Shown: positions 41,460-50,400 of the stretch, one piece after another
Layout of the letters: the number at the start of each line of letters is the position of its first letter
Position numbering within the stretch: the stretch's first letter is position 1
From: Paenibacillus camelliae
GTDB taxonomy: Bacteria > Bacillota > Bacilli > Paenibacillales > Paenibacillaceae
Direction: 5' to 3'
Assembly: GCF_023715345.1 (NCBI RefSeq)
Contig: NZ_JAMBNY010000014.1
Location: 37,229 to 101,228 of the forward strand
DNA length: 64,000 bases
Notes under the pieces: generated by a model
What the model saw: the letters and a program-made list of their open reading frames with translations, nothing else
What the model was told of the DNA's origin: nothing
The model's database searches: none
Translations under genes and position numbers: made by a program

Positions 41460-43265
41460 TTATAGATTGCTTGCCTCAGCATATTGATTTCTTTCCTCAG
41501 AAAGTGGTAGCAATATCCTTACTGTCGTCCCAACATTAACCTGACTGCTTAGCTCCATCAAGCCTTGATGAGATTGAATAATTTTTTGACTGACCATAAT
41601 ACCAAGGCCTGTACCATTTTCTTTAACGGTAAAGAATGGATCACCGATCCGTTTAAGCGTCTCTTCATCCATACCGATTCCTTCATCTGTAACCTGCACA
41701 CTGACATGATTAGCCAAACGTTGAATAGCTATATGTACTTGTCCGCCGTTAGGCATCGCTTCAATTGCATTCTTTAATACATTGATAAAGACTTGCTTAA
41801 GCTGATTATCTTCACACGGTATGCTGCAATCATCATTCGTGTAGTTTTCCTTAATGACAACATTGTGCATTAACGCCTCGCTGCTCATGAACACGCTTAC
41901 TTCAGCTATAATATCTCGAATATCTCGATACTTAAATTTAACGGCTTGCGGCTTCGAGAGAATTAAAAACTCACCGACAATGAGATTGATTCGTTCGAGC
42001 TCAGAGAGCATTACTCTAACGTGATCTAAATTCAGCTTCTTGCTCTGTACTTGTAGCTGCAGAAAGCCTCGCAATGTCGTCAACGGATTACGAATTTCAT
42101 GCGCAACCCCCGCTGCGAGCTGACCTACTGTGTTCAGCTTCTCAGAACGACGCATAAGCTCTTCCATCCGGTGGCGGTGACGCATATCTCTACAGATGTT
42201 AGCAAATCCAGTAATTTCGTTATTAATATCTCGAATTGGACTAATGGTGATGCTGACTGGTATCGTTTCACCATCCTTGGTTTGTCGATAGGTTTCAATA
42301 GGCTTAATAACTTCACCCTTTTGCACAAGTCTAAGCAGCTCTTCCTTCTCCTTGATCAGATGCTCTGGTACTACGCGATAACGATTGCCAATCGCTTCAG
42401 CTGCTGAGAAGCCGAACAGCTCCTCGAAGGCTTTATTCGCTTGTATAACTCGCCCTTCTACATCCATAATGTAAATCGCATCCGAGGAGTGATTGATAAA
42501 GGACTCCATGTACAGACGCATTCGTCTGTTTTCATCAAATGCATGTCTAAGCTTATTCATATATATGCTTAAGTTCTGACTCATTGCATTAATTTTGAAT
42601 GCTAATAGTCCAAACTCATCCTTTGTCGTGATTGGGATAGGTCGCTGAAAGCGAACAGAGGAAACCTCATTTACCTTCCATAATATATCTTTCAATGGCC
42701 TTAGCATTCGTGAAACGAACCAATAGCTTGCGATACTCGTAAAGAACACTAAATAGATAAGTACAGCATAGAACAGATTGTTGTCATTGCTATACATTTT
42801 ATCGTATAACTTTTTATCGTACAGCAGAACCATTCGCTGACCACTATTTAATTGCGTACGATAATCACTTATGTAATATTCCTTACTTAGCGCATGGACC
42901 TCTCTGAATTGATGCGACTGCTGTATGTCATAAGCTTTGTTAAGCTGTAAAAGTGCCGCATTCACCTGATCCTTCTCCCCTGCTGCCAGCAGCTGCTTCC
43001 CTTCTCCCTCATCAATATAGGCTAGATCAATCAAATAAGGCTTGTCTGCCTGAATAAATCGAAATAGCTCCGATAGCTGGGTGTCAGCCTGCGGAGCTTC
43101 AATGTGGATATGTTGAATCAATCGTTCAGACAAGGTTTGAGAAGATTGACCTAAAAGATCAGCGTTACTTTGCTGATGATTGTATTCCCATAGAATTTGG
43201 AACACTACAATTACAAGCATTAGCAAACCTGCTATAGTTATACTTAGTTTATACTTAAGTGACAC
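41460..43265 (-). CDS. Orphan PAS/HAMP sensor histidine kinase, sporulation-kinase type
   Basis: A 601-residue membrane kinase. TM1 (about 7-26) and TM2 (about 168-188) flank an extracellular sensor region; HAMP follows (190-245), then PAS (about 265-375), HisKA with VAHEIRNPLTTLRGFLQLQ (His near 389) and an HATPase with NALIEAM-like KNAIEAMPNGG and GTGLGIMVSQKII. No response regulator is adjacent, as for KinA-E sporulation kinases that feed Spo0F. The promoter region has a DnaA-box cluster. Confidence 0.9.
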   Translation of the reverse strand: MSLKYKLSITIAGLLMLVIVVFQILWEYNHQQSNADLLGQSSQTLSERLIQHIHIEAPQADTQLSELFRFIQADKPYLIDLAYIDEGEGKQLLAAGEKDQVNAALLQLNKAYDIQQSHQFREVHALSKEYYISDYRTQLNSGQRMVLLYDKKLYDKMYSNDNNLFYAVLIYLVFFTSIASYWFVSRMLRPLKDILWKVNEVSSVRFQRPIPITTKDEFGLLAFKINAMSQNLSIYMNKLRHAFDENRRMRLYMESFINHSSDAIYIMDVEGRVIQANKAFEELFGFSAAEAIGNRYRVVPEHLIKEKEELLRLVQKGEVIKPIETYRQTKDGETIPVSITISPIRDINNEITGFANICRDMRHRHRMEELMRRSEKLNTVGQLAAGVAHEIRNPLTTLRGFLQLQVQSKKLNLDHVRVMLSELERINLIVGEFLILSKPQAVKFKYRDIRDIIAEVSVFMSSEALMHNVVIKENYTNDDCSIPCEDNQLKQVFINVLKNAIEAMPNGGQVHIAIQRLANHVSVQVTDEGIGMDEETLKRIGDPFFTVKENGTGLGIMVSQKIIQSHQGLMELSSQVNVGTTVRILLPLSEERNQYAEASNL

Positions 43266-43290
43266 GGACTCACACCCTTATTCGTTTAAC

Positions 43291-43394
43291 TTATCAACAA
43301 ATTACTAACATACTCCACAATGTATTGTGAATATCGTGGATAGTATGTGGATTAAACTGTGAATAAATAAAAGTTATACACAAAGTTGTGCACA
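43291..43394. promoter_or_regulatory. DnaA-box cluster between the kinase and tadA
   Basis: TTATACACA (43374-43382) and the complement of TTATTCACA (43358-43366) match TTATNCACA. TTGTGCACA (43386-43394), TTATCAACA (43291-43299) and the complement of TAATCCACA (43346-43354) are single or double mismatches. Five boxes in about 100 bp, in both orientations, between divergent genes. Confidence 0.55.
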
Positions 43395-43435
43395 GTATGT
43401 TAACAAAAGAATGTTTGTTCGATGTATAAATATAA

Positions 43436-44139
<704 letters not shown>

Positions 44140-44337
44140 AGCTCGCTTCGATTCACTCTCCTCTTTATGCGGTATAGCTTATGTTTAATTATAGCGAGTT
44201 TATATGATGATGTGTGTTAGATACTGTCGATACATAATTGCGAATAAAAGTTATTTTACGACAAATATAGTGTTTATCTTTCAAATTATACAGTTTATTC
44301 ACTAATATTTACAATACATAATAAGACCTAACCTTTA

Positions 44338-44358
44338 TTCGACATTTTTTTTGTCGAA
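44338..44358. promoter_or_regulatory. Inverted Spo0A-box pair
   Basis: TTTGTCGAA (44350-44358) is a perfect 0A box, facing TTCGACATT (44338-44346) as a shorter inverted match. It lies in the 400-bp gap between the Spo0E-like gene and the DUF4870 gene; I see no coding sequence elsewhere in that gap. Confidence 0.4.
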
Positions 44359-44539
44359 ACGCTTTTGCGCGGCTAAATCATTGCTATTATCATAAGTTAC
44401 CTTTATGTTAAGTAGCTTCTCAAATGAATGTTTAGCCATTCATTGTAACAACGAGCTTATTTTATAGTATATTTATGGTAGACAATCGATATAGTATAGA
44501 GACTATTGGTTGTAAATTATTAGATGGAGGGTAATGCTA

Positions 44540-44893
44540 TTGAATACTCAAGAAGAAAGAACATGGAGTATGCTTGCACATCTATCATCATTAGCAGCGT
44601 TGTTATTTACAGGGCTTGGTTTTATTTGTGGTTTTATCGGTCCGCTCATCATATGGCTGCTTAAAAAAGATCAATCCCACATTGTTGCAGAAAATGCCAA
44701 GGAAGCACTAAACTTTAACATTTCGTATACCATCTATTCACTCATCGCAGTTATGCTCGTATTTTTATTAGTTGGTTTTCTTCTCGTCCCTATCGTCTAT
44801 GTCGTATGGCTTGTTTTTGCCATCATCGCTACTGTGAAAACGAATCAAGGTCAGTATTATCGTTATCCATTCATATTCCGCTTTATTCGATAG
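44540..44893 (+). CDS. DUF4870 family membrane protein
   Basis: A 117-residue protein with three membrane helices and the family segments MLAHLSSLAALL and NAKEALNFNISYTIY. Function unknown. Start is TTG at 44540, 8 bp after GGAGGG; an ATG two codons earlier is too near the ribosome site. Confidence 0.85.
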   Translation: MNTQEERTWSMLAHLSSLAALLFTGLGFICGFIGPLIIWLLKKDQSHIVAENAKEALNFNISYTIYSLIAVMLVFLLVGFLLVPIVYVVWLVFAIIATVKTNQGQYYRYPFIFRFIR

Positions 44894-44904
44894 GAATGCA
44901 CAAC

Positions 44905-44937
44905 AAAAACGCCGAGCAACGTTGCTCGGCGTTTATT
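44905..44937 (+). terminator. Terminator after the DUF4870 gene
   Basis: AAACGCCGAGCAAC/GTTGCTCGGCGTTT is a perfect 14-bp stem followed by TATTATTTT. Confidence 0.88.
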
Positions 44938-44964
44938 ATTTTCAACTCATTGGACAGTTAATAA

Positions 44965-44995
44965 ATCAAAAACGCTCAAGCATAAGCTTGAGCGT
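44965..44995 (-). terminator. Probable original terminator of tRNA-Ser
   Basis: On the minus strand ACGCTCAAGC/GCTTGAGCGT is followed by TTTTTGATTT. It lies 13 bp beyond the displaced tRNA-Ser 3' end, the expected place for that gene's terminator before the island entered. Confidence 0.75.
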
Positions 44996-45004
44996 GTCAA
45001 TTCA

Positions 45005-45072
45005 TAATTGGCGGAGAGAGAGGGATTCGAACCCCCGTGGGCTTGCACCCTAACGGTTTTCAAGACCGCCCC
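45005..45072 (-). repeat. attL: displaced 3' part of tRNA-Ser
   Basis: Identical over 68 bp to 55974-56041, ending in the anticodon-stem region. It holds the 3' 64 nt of the tRNA including CCA. Beyond 45072 the sequence diverges. It is the far end of the island and cannot encode a full tRNA. Confidence 0.95.
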
Positions 45073-45214
45073 TCGTTATAAAAATCCACCAATCCTTACA
45101 CTATCTGAGTTTATGGCACTTTATTGTTGAACCGCTACAGCGGTCTGAGTTATAACGTCCATTTTAGTACATGACCGTTAGATAACTTCATCATATTAGT
45201 TTTGTATATATGAG

Positions 45215-45349
45215 TCAATCCTCAACAATCGCTATAAATTCGCTATTCGTTGGCTTAGATTTGCTTATGTTGACCGTATAGCCGAACAGGTGACTGATGC
45301 TGTCGATGTTTTGGATAACTGAGTTACTTCTAATATGATATTTTCCCAT
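45215..45349 (-). pseudogene. 3' fragment of a spo0A-like gene
   Basis: A 44-codon minus-strand frame contains [14 protein letters not shown] and [16 protein letters not shown], nearly the end of the Spo0A DNA-binding domain (NIDSISSLFGYTV and [15 protein letters not shown] in B. subtilis, from memory). It stops early relative to Spo0A and lacks the rest of the domain. There is no ribosome site. The rest of 45073-45557 holds only a hairpin and a guaA-like core; see separate entries. Confidence 0.75.
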
Positions 45350-45445
45350 GACTTTATAGGGTTTTGATTGAAATATTAGTTGGTTAATTTGCAAGGGTAA
45401 CTTTTGATGGGAAGATTGTCAATCATATTAATAATAATAACAAAC

Positions 45446-45483
45446 AAAAAGCTCCTATTTACCACGTTGGATAAATAGAAGCT
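45446..45483 (-). terminator. Terminator downstream of the HEPN gene
   Basis: AGCTTCTATTTA/TAAATAGGAGCT on the minus strand is followed by TTTTTG. Confidence 0.75.
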
Positions 45484-45512
45484 CAGTAACGACTTATTAT
45501 GTTGTCGATACT

Positions 45513-45531
45513 ACTCAATCGTGACTGGCGG
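45513..45531. repeat. guaA-3'-end-like core, left copy
   Basis: ACTCAATCGTGACTGGCGG matches the guaA terminal sequence at 48298-48316 at 17 of 19 positions. Together they flank the HEPN-DUF262 segment as direct repeats 2,785 bp apart. Confidence 0.5.
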
Positions 45532-45557
45532 AAATCGTAAAACAAGACAAAGTACAA

Positions 45558-46364
45558 TTAACCAGCTTGTCTGTACTCAGTAATTTTTTCTAGAACATAA
45601 TCTAACAATAATATGCTTTTTAATGAATTTTCAATAGTACCATATGAAACATCGCCACCATGTAGAATAGCATTTCTATTCAAGAATGAGTCAATTGGTT
45701 TCCCATGTTCAAAGTTCCCTAATACTATTTCAAAATAAAATGCCTTTACAGCTTCGTCAAATGAATAATTATCTTTATCAGATAATAATTTCGTCATATA
45801 TTCTTTCATCAATTTACTACCCATCATGCCACTATGATTGAAACCTTGTGCTATTACCCCCTCAATTTGTGCTATTGTGGTAGGAATTGAGACATTATAT
45901 AATTCCAACTCATGTGCCTTAATAATATCTTGAAAAATACTTTTTCTATTTTGAAAGAAACTTGATTCTCCCCATAATTCGAGCATTACTCGCAATGTCT
46001 CTGAATTAAATTTCTTCAACATCAATTTATTTACAAACAAAATTGCCTGTTCTTTATCTTTCTCGAATAATTCAACAATCTCAATTATTTCATACGGAAG
46101 TAAATAATTACTTGGTGGATAACCTATTTCAATTATATACGTCTTAAATCTTTGTGAACTATCCCCATATTTAATTATTGTATCTCTAAATGACTCATAA
46201 TTTTTTGTCAGTTTAGAAAAATCAATTGTTCCTAAAGATTCTTTTATCTTAGACTGAAAGTTAGCAAGTGCCTCTTCTACTGGTTTCATCTGTTGATTTA
46301 CTCTTAATAGGTATTGTTTGATTATTTCGCGAATCTGTTCAATACCTTCATTTCTATTTTCCAT
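45558..46364 (-). CDS. HEPN-domain protein, predicted RNase
   Basis: A 268-residue, mostly helical protein. Near the C-terminus FLNRNAILHGG contains the R-x4-H motif of HEPN RNases (Arg230, His235), followed by amphipathic helix SLKSILLLDYVLEKI. The N-terminal part (30-60) looks like coiled coil; the middle is not recognised. HEPN enzymes of this sort often cut RNA in abortive defence or toxin-antitoxin systems. Strong AGAGAGGGAG ribosome site. It has its own terminator, so it need not be cotranscribed with DUF262. Confidence 0.7.
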   Translation of the reverse strand: MENRNEGIEQIREIIKQYLLRVNQQMKPVEEALANFQSKIKESLGTIDFSKLTKNYESFRDTIIKYGDSSQRFKTYIIEIGYPPSNYLLPYEIIEIVELFEKDKEQAILFVNKLMLKKFNSETLRVMLELWGESSFFQNRKSIFQDIIKAHELELYNVSIPTTIAQIEGVIAQGFNHSGMMGSKLMKEYMTKLLSDKDNYSFDEAVKAFYFEIVLGNFEHGKPIDSFLNRNAILHGGDVSYGTIENSLKSILLLDYVLEKITEYRQAG

Positions 46365-46750
46365 TTACGCTCCCTCTCTTAACATTCCTTTTATCAACAA
46401 AGATTATCATCTTGTTACATCCAGTCACACAACCATAATAAAAAACACACCTAATACATTAAATTTTGTAATAAGTGTGCTATATATTCTTATCATTACT
46501 TCAGTAGTCAGGATGATTCCATTTTCGCTAAAAGTGTCGTTGCTCAAAACTCTTGCTATATCTAAGTTTCATTCACAATTATTAGGCAACTACTACTTCC
46601 CAATAATGTTCAATATTTTTCATTATAAAGCAGTAGTAGCGGGTTGTGAAGTGGTGATTAATACTGGTATCGGTTAATCTTATTGGATAATTCAGCAGTT
46701 AATTTATCAATATCATCTTTCATTATATTGAATCTAATAAAATTTCTAAT
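46365..46750. other. Intergenic stretch with only short frames
   Basis: Between the HEPN and DUF262 genes. It has a terminator-like hairpin at 46439-46481 (AGCACACTTATTAC paired with GTATTAGGTGTGTT, T-run on the minus strand). Upstream of that only short minus-strand frames exist, for example one of 21 codons beginning MKDDIDKLTAELSN. It could be a decayed gene or a small RNA. Confidence 0.4.
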
Positions 46751-46752
46751 AA

Positions 46753-46790
46753 AAAAGTTAGCAACACAAAATATGCTGCTAACTCTTTTA
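46753..46790 (-). terminator. Terminator after the DUF262 gene
   Basis: AGTTAGCAGCA/TGTTGCTAACT on the minus strand with a following T-run directly after the stop. Confidence 0.82.
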
Positions 46791-46794
46791 TTTA

Positions 46795-47970
46795 CTATGA
46801 TATTTCTAATAACTCTGTGAATATTTCACGTCGTGCACTATTAGATTTATTAACAAAATCAACCGTATTTACCCACTCTATAAGTTTTGTCTCTACATCA
46901 CTCGTAAATTCATTAGATTCCATAAAAGAAAAGTAACCTACTAAATATAAGATATAATCCATACGAGTAATCTTTTCTTTTAATTCATTCTGTTCAATGA
47001 AGGATAAGGCTTTCTCAAGTGAGTCCAAAGTCAACTGAATTATTGACCTAAACTTATCCATGTCTAACTTTGTCAAAACAGCTTCTTTAGTATCTGAAGG
47101 AATAGGTGCATAATTAGTATTATGAATTCCTTGTTTCTCAATAACTTCATATGCAGGATTTAGTGCAGCTATCGGGTATGATACATTAGTAGTAAAAGGA
47201 GAAAACAGCTCTTCGTAACCAAATTCATAAATCTTTTGTCTAAACGGTTCTGTATAATCAACATAAATATCCAAATTATGAACTTTTAACTTTGAAAAAC
47301 TCATTTGAAGTGCTGTTACTCTACTTCCAGCATTATTTAACACCTCAAACCATTCGATTTGTTCCTCTTCTGTTAGATTTTCTGCAATATTAATAGTATA
47401 GTTATAACTTCTTATTTTTGTTCTAACACGAATTGCAGTTGCAAACAAAGCATTAAACGTTCCTTTTTGCTGCAGATAATCCATTAGTACTTTTTCTTTC
47501 TCATTTAATAGAATGCCTACTGGTATTTGAGATTTTGTTATTGCACCCTCTACTACTCGGAAAGTACCTCTCGAAAAATCCAACACGATATTTCTAAAAC
47601 TTTCATGATTCACATAAGCCTTAAAATTTGTTGTTAAACGTTGCTGTCCGTCAACAACAGACTGATGGTCTCCTCTTATTTGAGTATGTGGAATTAATTC
47701 TCGATTTAGAAAGGAAATTTGCGGCACGTCTTCTTCTGATGAGTTACTTATTTCATTAATCGATATAGGAGCAACTGGTGCTTTTCCAAAGAGCTGAAAA
47801 TTAAACAAATCAATTGCCTTTTGGAATGTCCAACTCAAATCTCTTTGGTACAATGGCAAAGTAATTTTATTTGCTTTTATCTTCTCACACATTGTTGCAA
47901 TATCCATCTGATGAGTTTTCTTTGTTGGATTAAATCCAGTTGCATTTTCGATTTTCAAACTTATTCTCAT
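46795..47970 (-). CDS. DUF262 (ParB/Srx-fold) family protein
   Basis: A 391-residue protein. The family signatures are ITLPLYQRDLSWTFQKAIDL near residue 40, SVVDGQQRLTTNFKAYV near residue 108 and FEVLNNAGSRVTALQMSFSK near residue 230. DUF262 is the N-terminal domain of GmrSD-type enzymes acting on modified phage DNA. No DUF1607/HNH partner domain is visible at the C-terminus. GAGGGGATTAATT precedes the ATG. Repeated palindromic motifs lie in its promoter. Confidence 0.85.
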   Translation of the reverse strand: MRISLKIENATGFNPTKKTHQMDIATMCEKIKANKITLPLYQRDLSWTFQKAIDLFNFQLFGKAPVAPISINEISNSSEEDVPQISFLNRELIPHTQIRGDHQSVVDGQQRLTTNFKAYVNHESFRNIVLDFSRGTFRVVEGAITKSQIPVGILLNEKEKVLMDYLQQKGTFNALFATAIRVRTKIRSYNYTINIAENLTEEEQIEWFEVLNNAGSRVTALQMSFSKLKVHNLDIYVDYTEPFRQKIYEFGYEELFSPFTTNVSYPIAALNPAYEVIEKQGIHNTNYAPIPSDTKEAVLTKLDMDKFRSIIQLTLDSLEKALSFIEQNELKEKITRMDYILYLVGYFSFMESNEFTSDVETKLIEWVNTVDFVNKSNSARREIFTELLEIS

Positions 47971-48035
47971 AATTAATCCCCTCTTTCTAATAATTTATCT
48001 TAAACACAATATATTCCAATTAATTTATTTTGTCA

Positions 48036-48161
48036 AGCAGCTAATTTTAGCAGCTACTTAATTTTACCGATTAAATACGAATATTCAGTAAAATTATACG
48101 TAGCTGCTACCTATAATTTAATAAAATGAGTTATTTTTTAACTCAATTATTGTAGCTGCTA
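48036..48161. promoter_or_regulatory. Four TAGCWGCTA motifs upstream of the DUF262 gene
   Basis: AGCAGCTA at 48036, TAGCAGCTA at 48048 and TAGCTGCTA at 48101 and 48153. The middle pair forms a 62-bp inverted repeat extended by AATTTTAC/GTAAAATT. This looks like a repressor operator array in the promoter of the DUF262 gene; the 48.0-48.22 kb stretch has no coding frame. Confidence 0.55.
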
Positions 48162-48221
48162 ATTGAATTTCAAGTTTTGTATTCAACAAATCTCCTTATC
48201 ATTGGTATAAAATCTAGTATC

Positions 48222-48265
48222 AAAACATTGAAGAGCCTGTATAAACACAGGCTCTTCAATGTTTT
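48222..48265 (-). terminator. Terminator carried with the guaA fragment
   Basis: A perfect 19-bp stem AAAACATTGAAGAGCCTGT/ACAGGCTCTTCAATGTTTT follows the guaA stop codon (minus strand) at the distance expected of a native guaA terminator. Confidence 0.8.
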
Positions 48266-48289
48266 CTAATATTATATGAGATTACTCGA

Positions 48290-48393
48290 TTACTCCCACT
48301 CAATCGTCGCTGGCGGCTTAGAAGTCACATCGTAAACGATACGGTTTACGTTACGTTATCTACTTCGTTAACGATACGTACAGAGATTTTCTC
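48290..48393 (-). pseudogene. guaA: 3' fragment of guaA (GMP synthase)
   Basis: The minus strand encodes NRIVYDVTSKPPATIEWE followed by TAA, the conserved GuaA C-terminus, and further upstream EKISVRIVNEVD. Between them a 4-base CGTA duplication shifts the frame. Nothing of guaA remains upstream of about 48393. The 3' end of guaA is a known integration target of tyrosine recombinases, so this is probably an old attachment site inside the island. Confidence 0.9.
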
Positions 48394-48565
48394 TATGCCT
48401 ATATTAAAACTTAACATATAGACATTGCAAATTTTAGTTATTATTTGAATTAGTCGTAATTTGTAGAAATTAATTGTAATATGTTGTAATATTACTAAAA
48501 GTAACCACCTTTTATTTTTATACAACGAATCAATCTTAAACCACTTAATAAAGGAGTTTCTAAAA

Positions 48566-50278
48566 ATGAAATTAGTTCGTTTTAGTGTAAAGAATTACAA
48601 AGTCTTTAAAGATAGATTTTCAATAGATTTTTCCAAAGACTCTATTGTTATTCTTACTGGTAGAAACAATACTGGAAAATCAACGATATTAGAAGCTATC
48701 AATTGTTTTTTCCAAAAGGAAACCAAAGCTAAAACTATCCCAAATGATTGCTTCTCTGTACGAGGAATAGATATAGTACTAGAAGCTGTTTTTGAAACAA
48801 CCGACGATAGTGTGACAATTATTAAAAAGTATAAAGAAGAGAGTACACCAACTTTTAATGATGATAAGGGAGTAGAGATAAAAAAAACTCATGGCTTATT
48901 CAATACACTAGAAGAAATCTTAAATAATAAACCTTTTTACATAACTCCCTCCATGTTACCTGACGATATAAACGATTTAATTCAAAATATTTACTCAGAA
49001 ATAATAAAAAATGACCTCTTAAAACTTGAAAACTTTAACAGTGAATCAAATGATAGTAAAGAACTTTTAGAATTAGCTGAAGAATATAAAAACTTAAAGG
49101 CAGCATATCCTTCATTTCTTCGAAAAATCAAACAAAATACTGATAGTATTTTACTAAAAGTTAGTAATGATGTATCTATGAATCTAAAAACACTTTTTTC
49201 CAATCAACATCTTTCACTGAATGTTATTGGTGGTGAAAGCTCTGGATTTTCTGCAACCGACTTACTTAAATCCACAAATTCAAGTGTCCATATTGATAGT
49301 AATAAACAATCAAACATGCCTTTATCCAACCAAGGTACTGGTCTTCAGAGAATGAGTCTCATATATCTCATACAGAATATGATAGAAAAAAAACTATTAG
49401 GAGAAAATGAAAATAAACTGTTGCTTATCGATGAACCCGAAGCATTCTTACATCCTGAAGCTGTTCGTGCTTTAAGTCGGTCACTGTATACAATAGGTAA
49501 AACAATGCCCTTAATGATTTCAACTCATTCTCCAATACTTATTGACTTATCAGAAAAACATACATCTATACAGGTTTTCAGAGTAGGGGAAAAAGAAGCT
49601 ATTCAGCTATATCAATCAGTAAATGAACAGTTTGATGAAGATGATATTGCAAATATGAAAATTCTAAATTATGTAGATTCCTATGTTAACGAATTTTTCT
49701 TTGCAGAAAAAGTTGTGATTGTAGAGGGAGATACTGAATATATTGCCTTTAAGCATCTATCAAAAGAGAGAGGGGATAATATTCATATTATCCGTGCAAG
49801 AGGGAAAGGAACTATAGCTACTCTCATGAAAATTCTAAATCAGTTCCATTCATCTTACGATGTACTACATGATGTAGACAATCACGAAAAACATTCGGCT
49901 ACTACTCTTAAAGCACAGTTAACGAATTGCAAAAAAATATTGGAACTTAAAAAAAGTGATAACATTAGAGTTTTTTGTTCTATATCTCATTTTGAAAAAG
50001 CTATTGGTTTAGAGGATATTTCAAATAGTAATAAGACCAAAAATATTTATCAAATATTACATAAGAAAGAACAGCAAGGACAAAGTAAAGATTTATTTAC
50101 TTCAGCTCTTAGCTTAATTGAAAATATATATGACCAAATAATTAACCGTAACAATAGTACTCAACTAAAGGGAGGATTTAAATTAATATCTAGCTCAGAA
50201 GACTATGAAAAATTATTCGTTGGTTTGATTGCTCAAAAAACTGAAGATGAAGAAGAAAGTAAAAAGCAGAAAGTGTAA
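48566..50278 (+). CDS. OLD-family ATP-dependent nuclease (AAA ATPase plus TOPRIM)
   Basis: A 570-residue protein. The N-terminal ABC-type ATPase has the P-loop GRNNTGKST (32-40), a central coiled coil, SNQGTGLQRMSLIYLI as signature, Walker B LLLIDEPEAFLHPEA and STHSP. The C-terminal TOPRIM nuclease (from about 380) has VVIVEGDTEY and the DxD in LHDVDN. OLD proteins, including GajA, act in phage defence. No UvrD-like GajB partner follows, so this is a stand-alone OLD. GGAG lies 12 bp before the ATG. Confidence 0.9.
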   Translation: MKLVRFSVKNYKVFKDRFSIDFSKDSIVILTGRNNTGKSTILEAINCFFQKETKAKTIPNDCFSVRGIDIVLEAVFETTDDSVTIIKKYKEESTPTFNDDKGVEIKKTHGLFNTLEEILNNKPFYITPSMLPDDINDLIQNIYSEIIKNDLLKLENFNSESNDSKELLELAEEYKNLKAAYPSFLRKIKQNTDSILLKVSNDVSMNLKTLFSNQHLSLNVIGGESSGFSATDLLKSTNSSVHIDSNKQSNMPLSNQGTGLQRMSLIYLIQNMIEKKLLGENENKLLLIDEPEAFLHPEAVRALSRSLYTIGKTMPLMISTHSPILIDLSEKHTSIQVFRVGEKEAIQLYQSVNEQFDEDDIANMKILNYVDSYVNEFFFAEKVVIVEGDTEYIAFKHLSKERGDNIHIIRARGKGTIATLMKILNQFHSSYDVLHDVDNHEKHSATTLKAQLTNCKKILELKKSDNIRVFCSISHFEKAIGLEDISNSNKTKNIYQILHKKEQQGQSKDLFTSALSLIENIYDQIINRNNSTQLKGGFKLISSSEDYEKLFVGLIAQKTEDEEESKKQKV

Positions 50279-50306
50279 TCATTATTAAATAGTACTTACA
50301 GGATAA

Positions 50307-50344
50307 AGTTTAAGGAATCTGAAATAATTCAGATTCCTTAAACT
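50307..50344. terminator. Bidirectional terminator between OLD and resolvase genes
   Basis: AGTTTAAGGAATCTGA/TCAGATTCCTTAAACT is a perfect 16-bp inverted repeat with a 6-nt loop. The genes are convergent. Confidence 0.82.
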
Positions 50345-50400
50345 ATTTCAGTTGAGCCTAGAAGAATCTCCTATTATTTATAAACAATTAACTATAACCA

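Noticed and set aside
46318..46677. A 119-codon plus-strand frame between the HEPN and DUF262 genes
   Set aside because: It opens inside the HEPN gene, has no ribosome site and runs through a terminator hairpin on the opposite strand.
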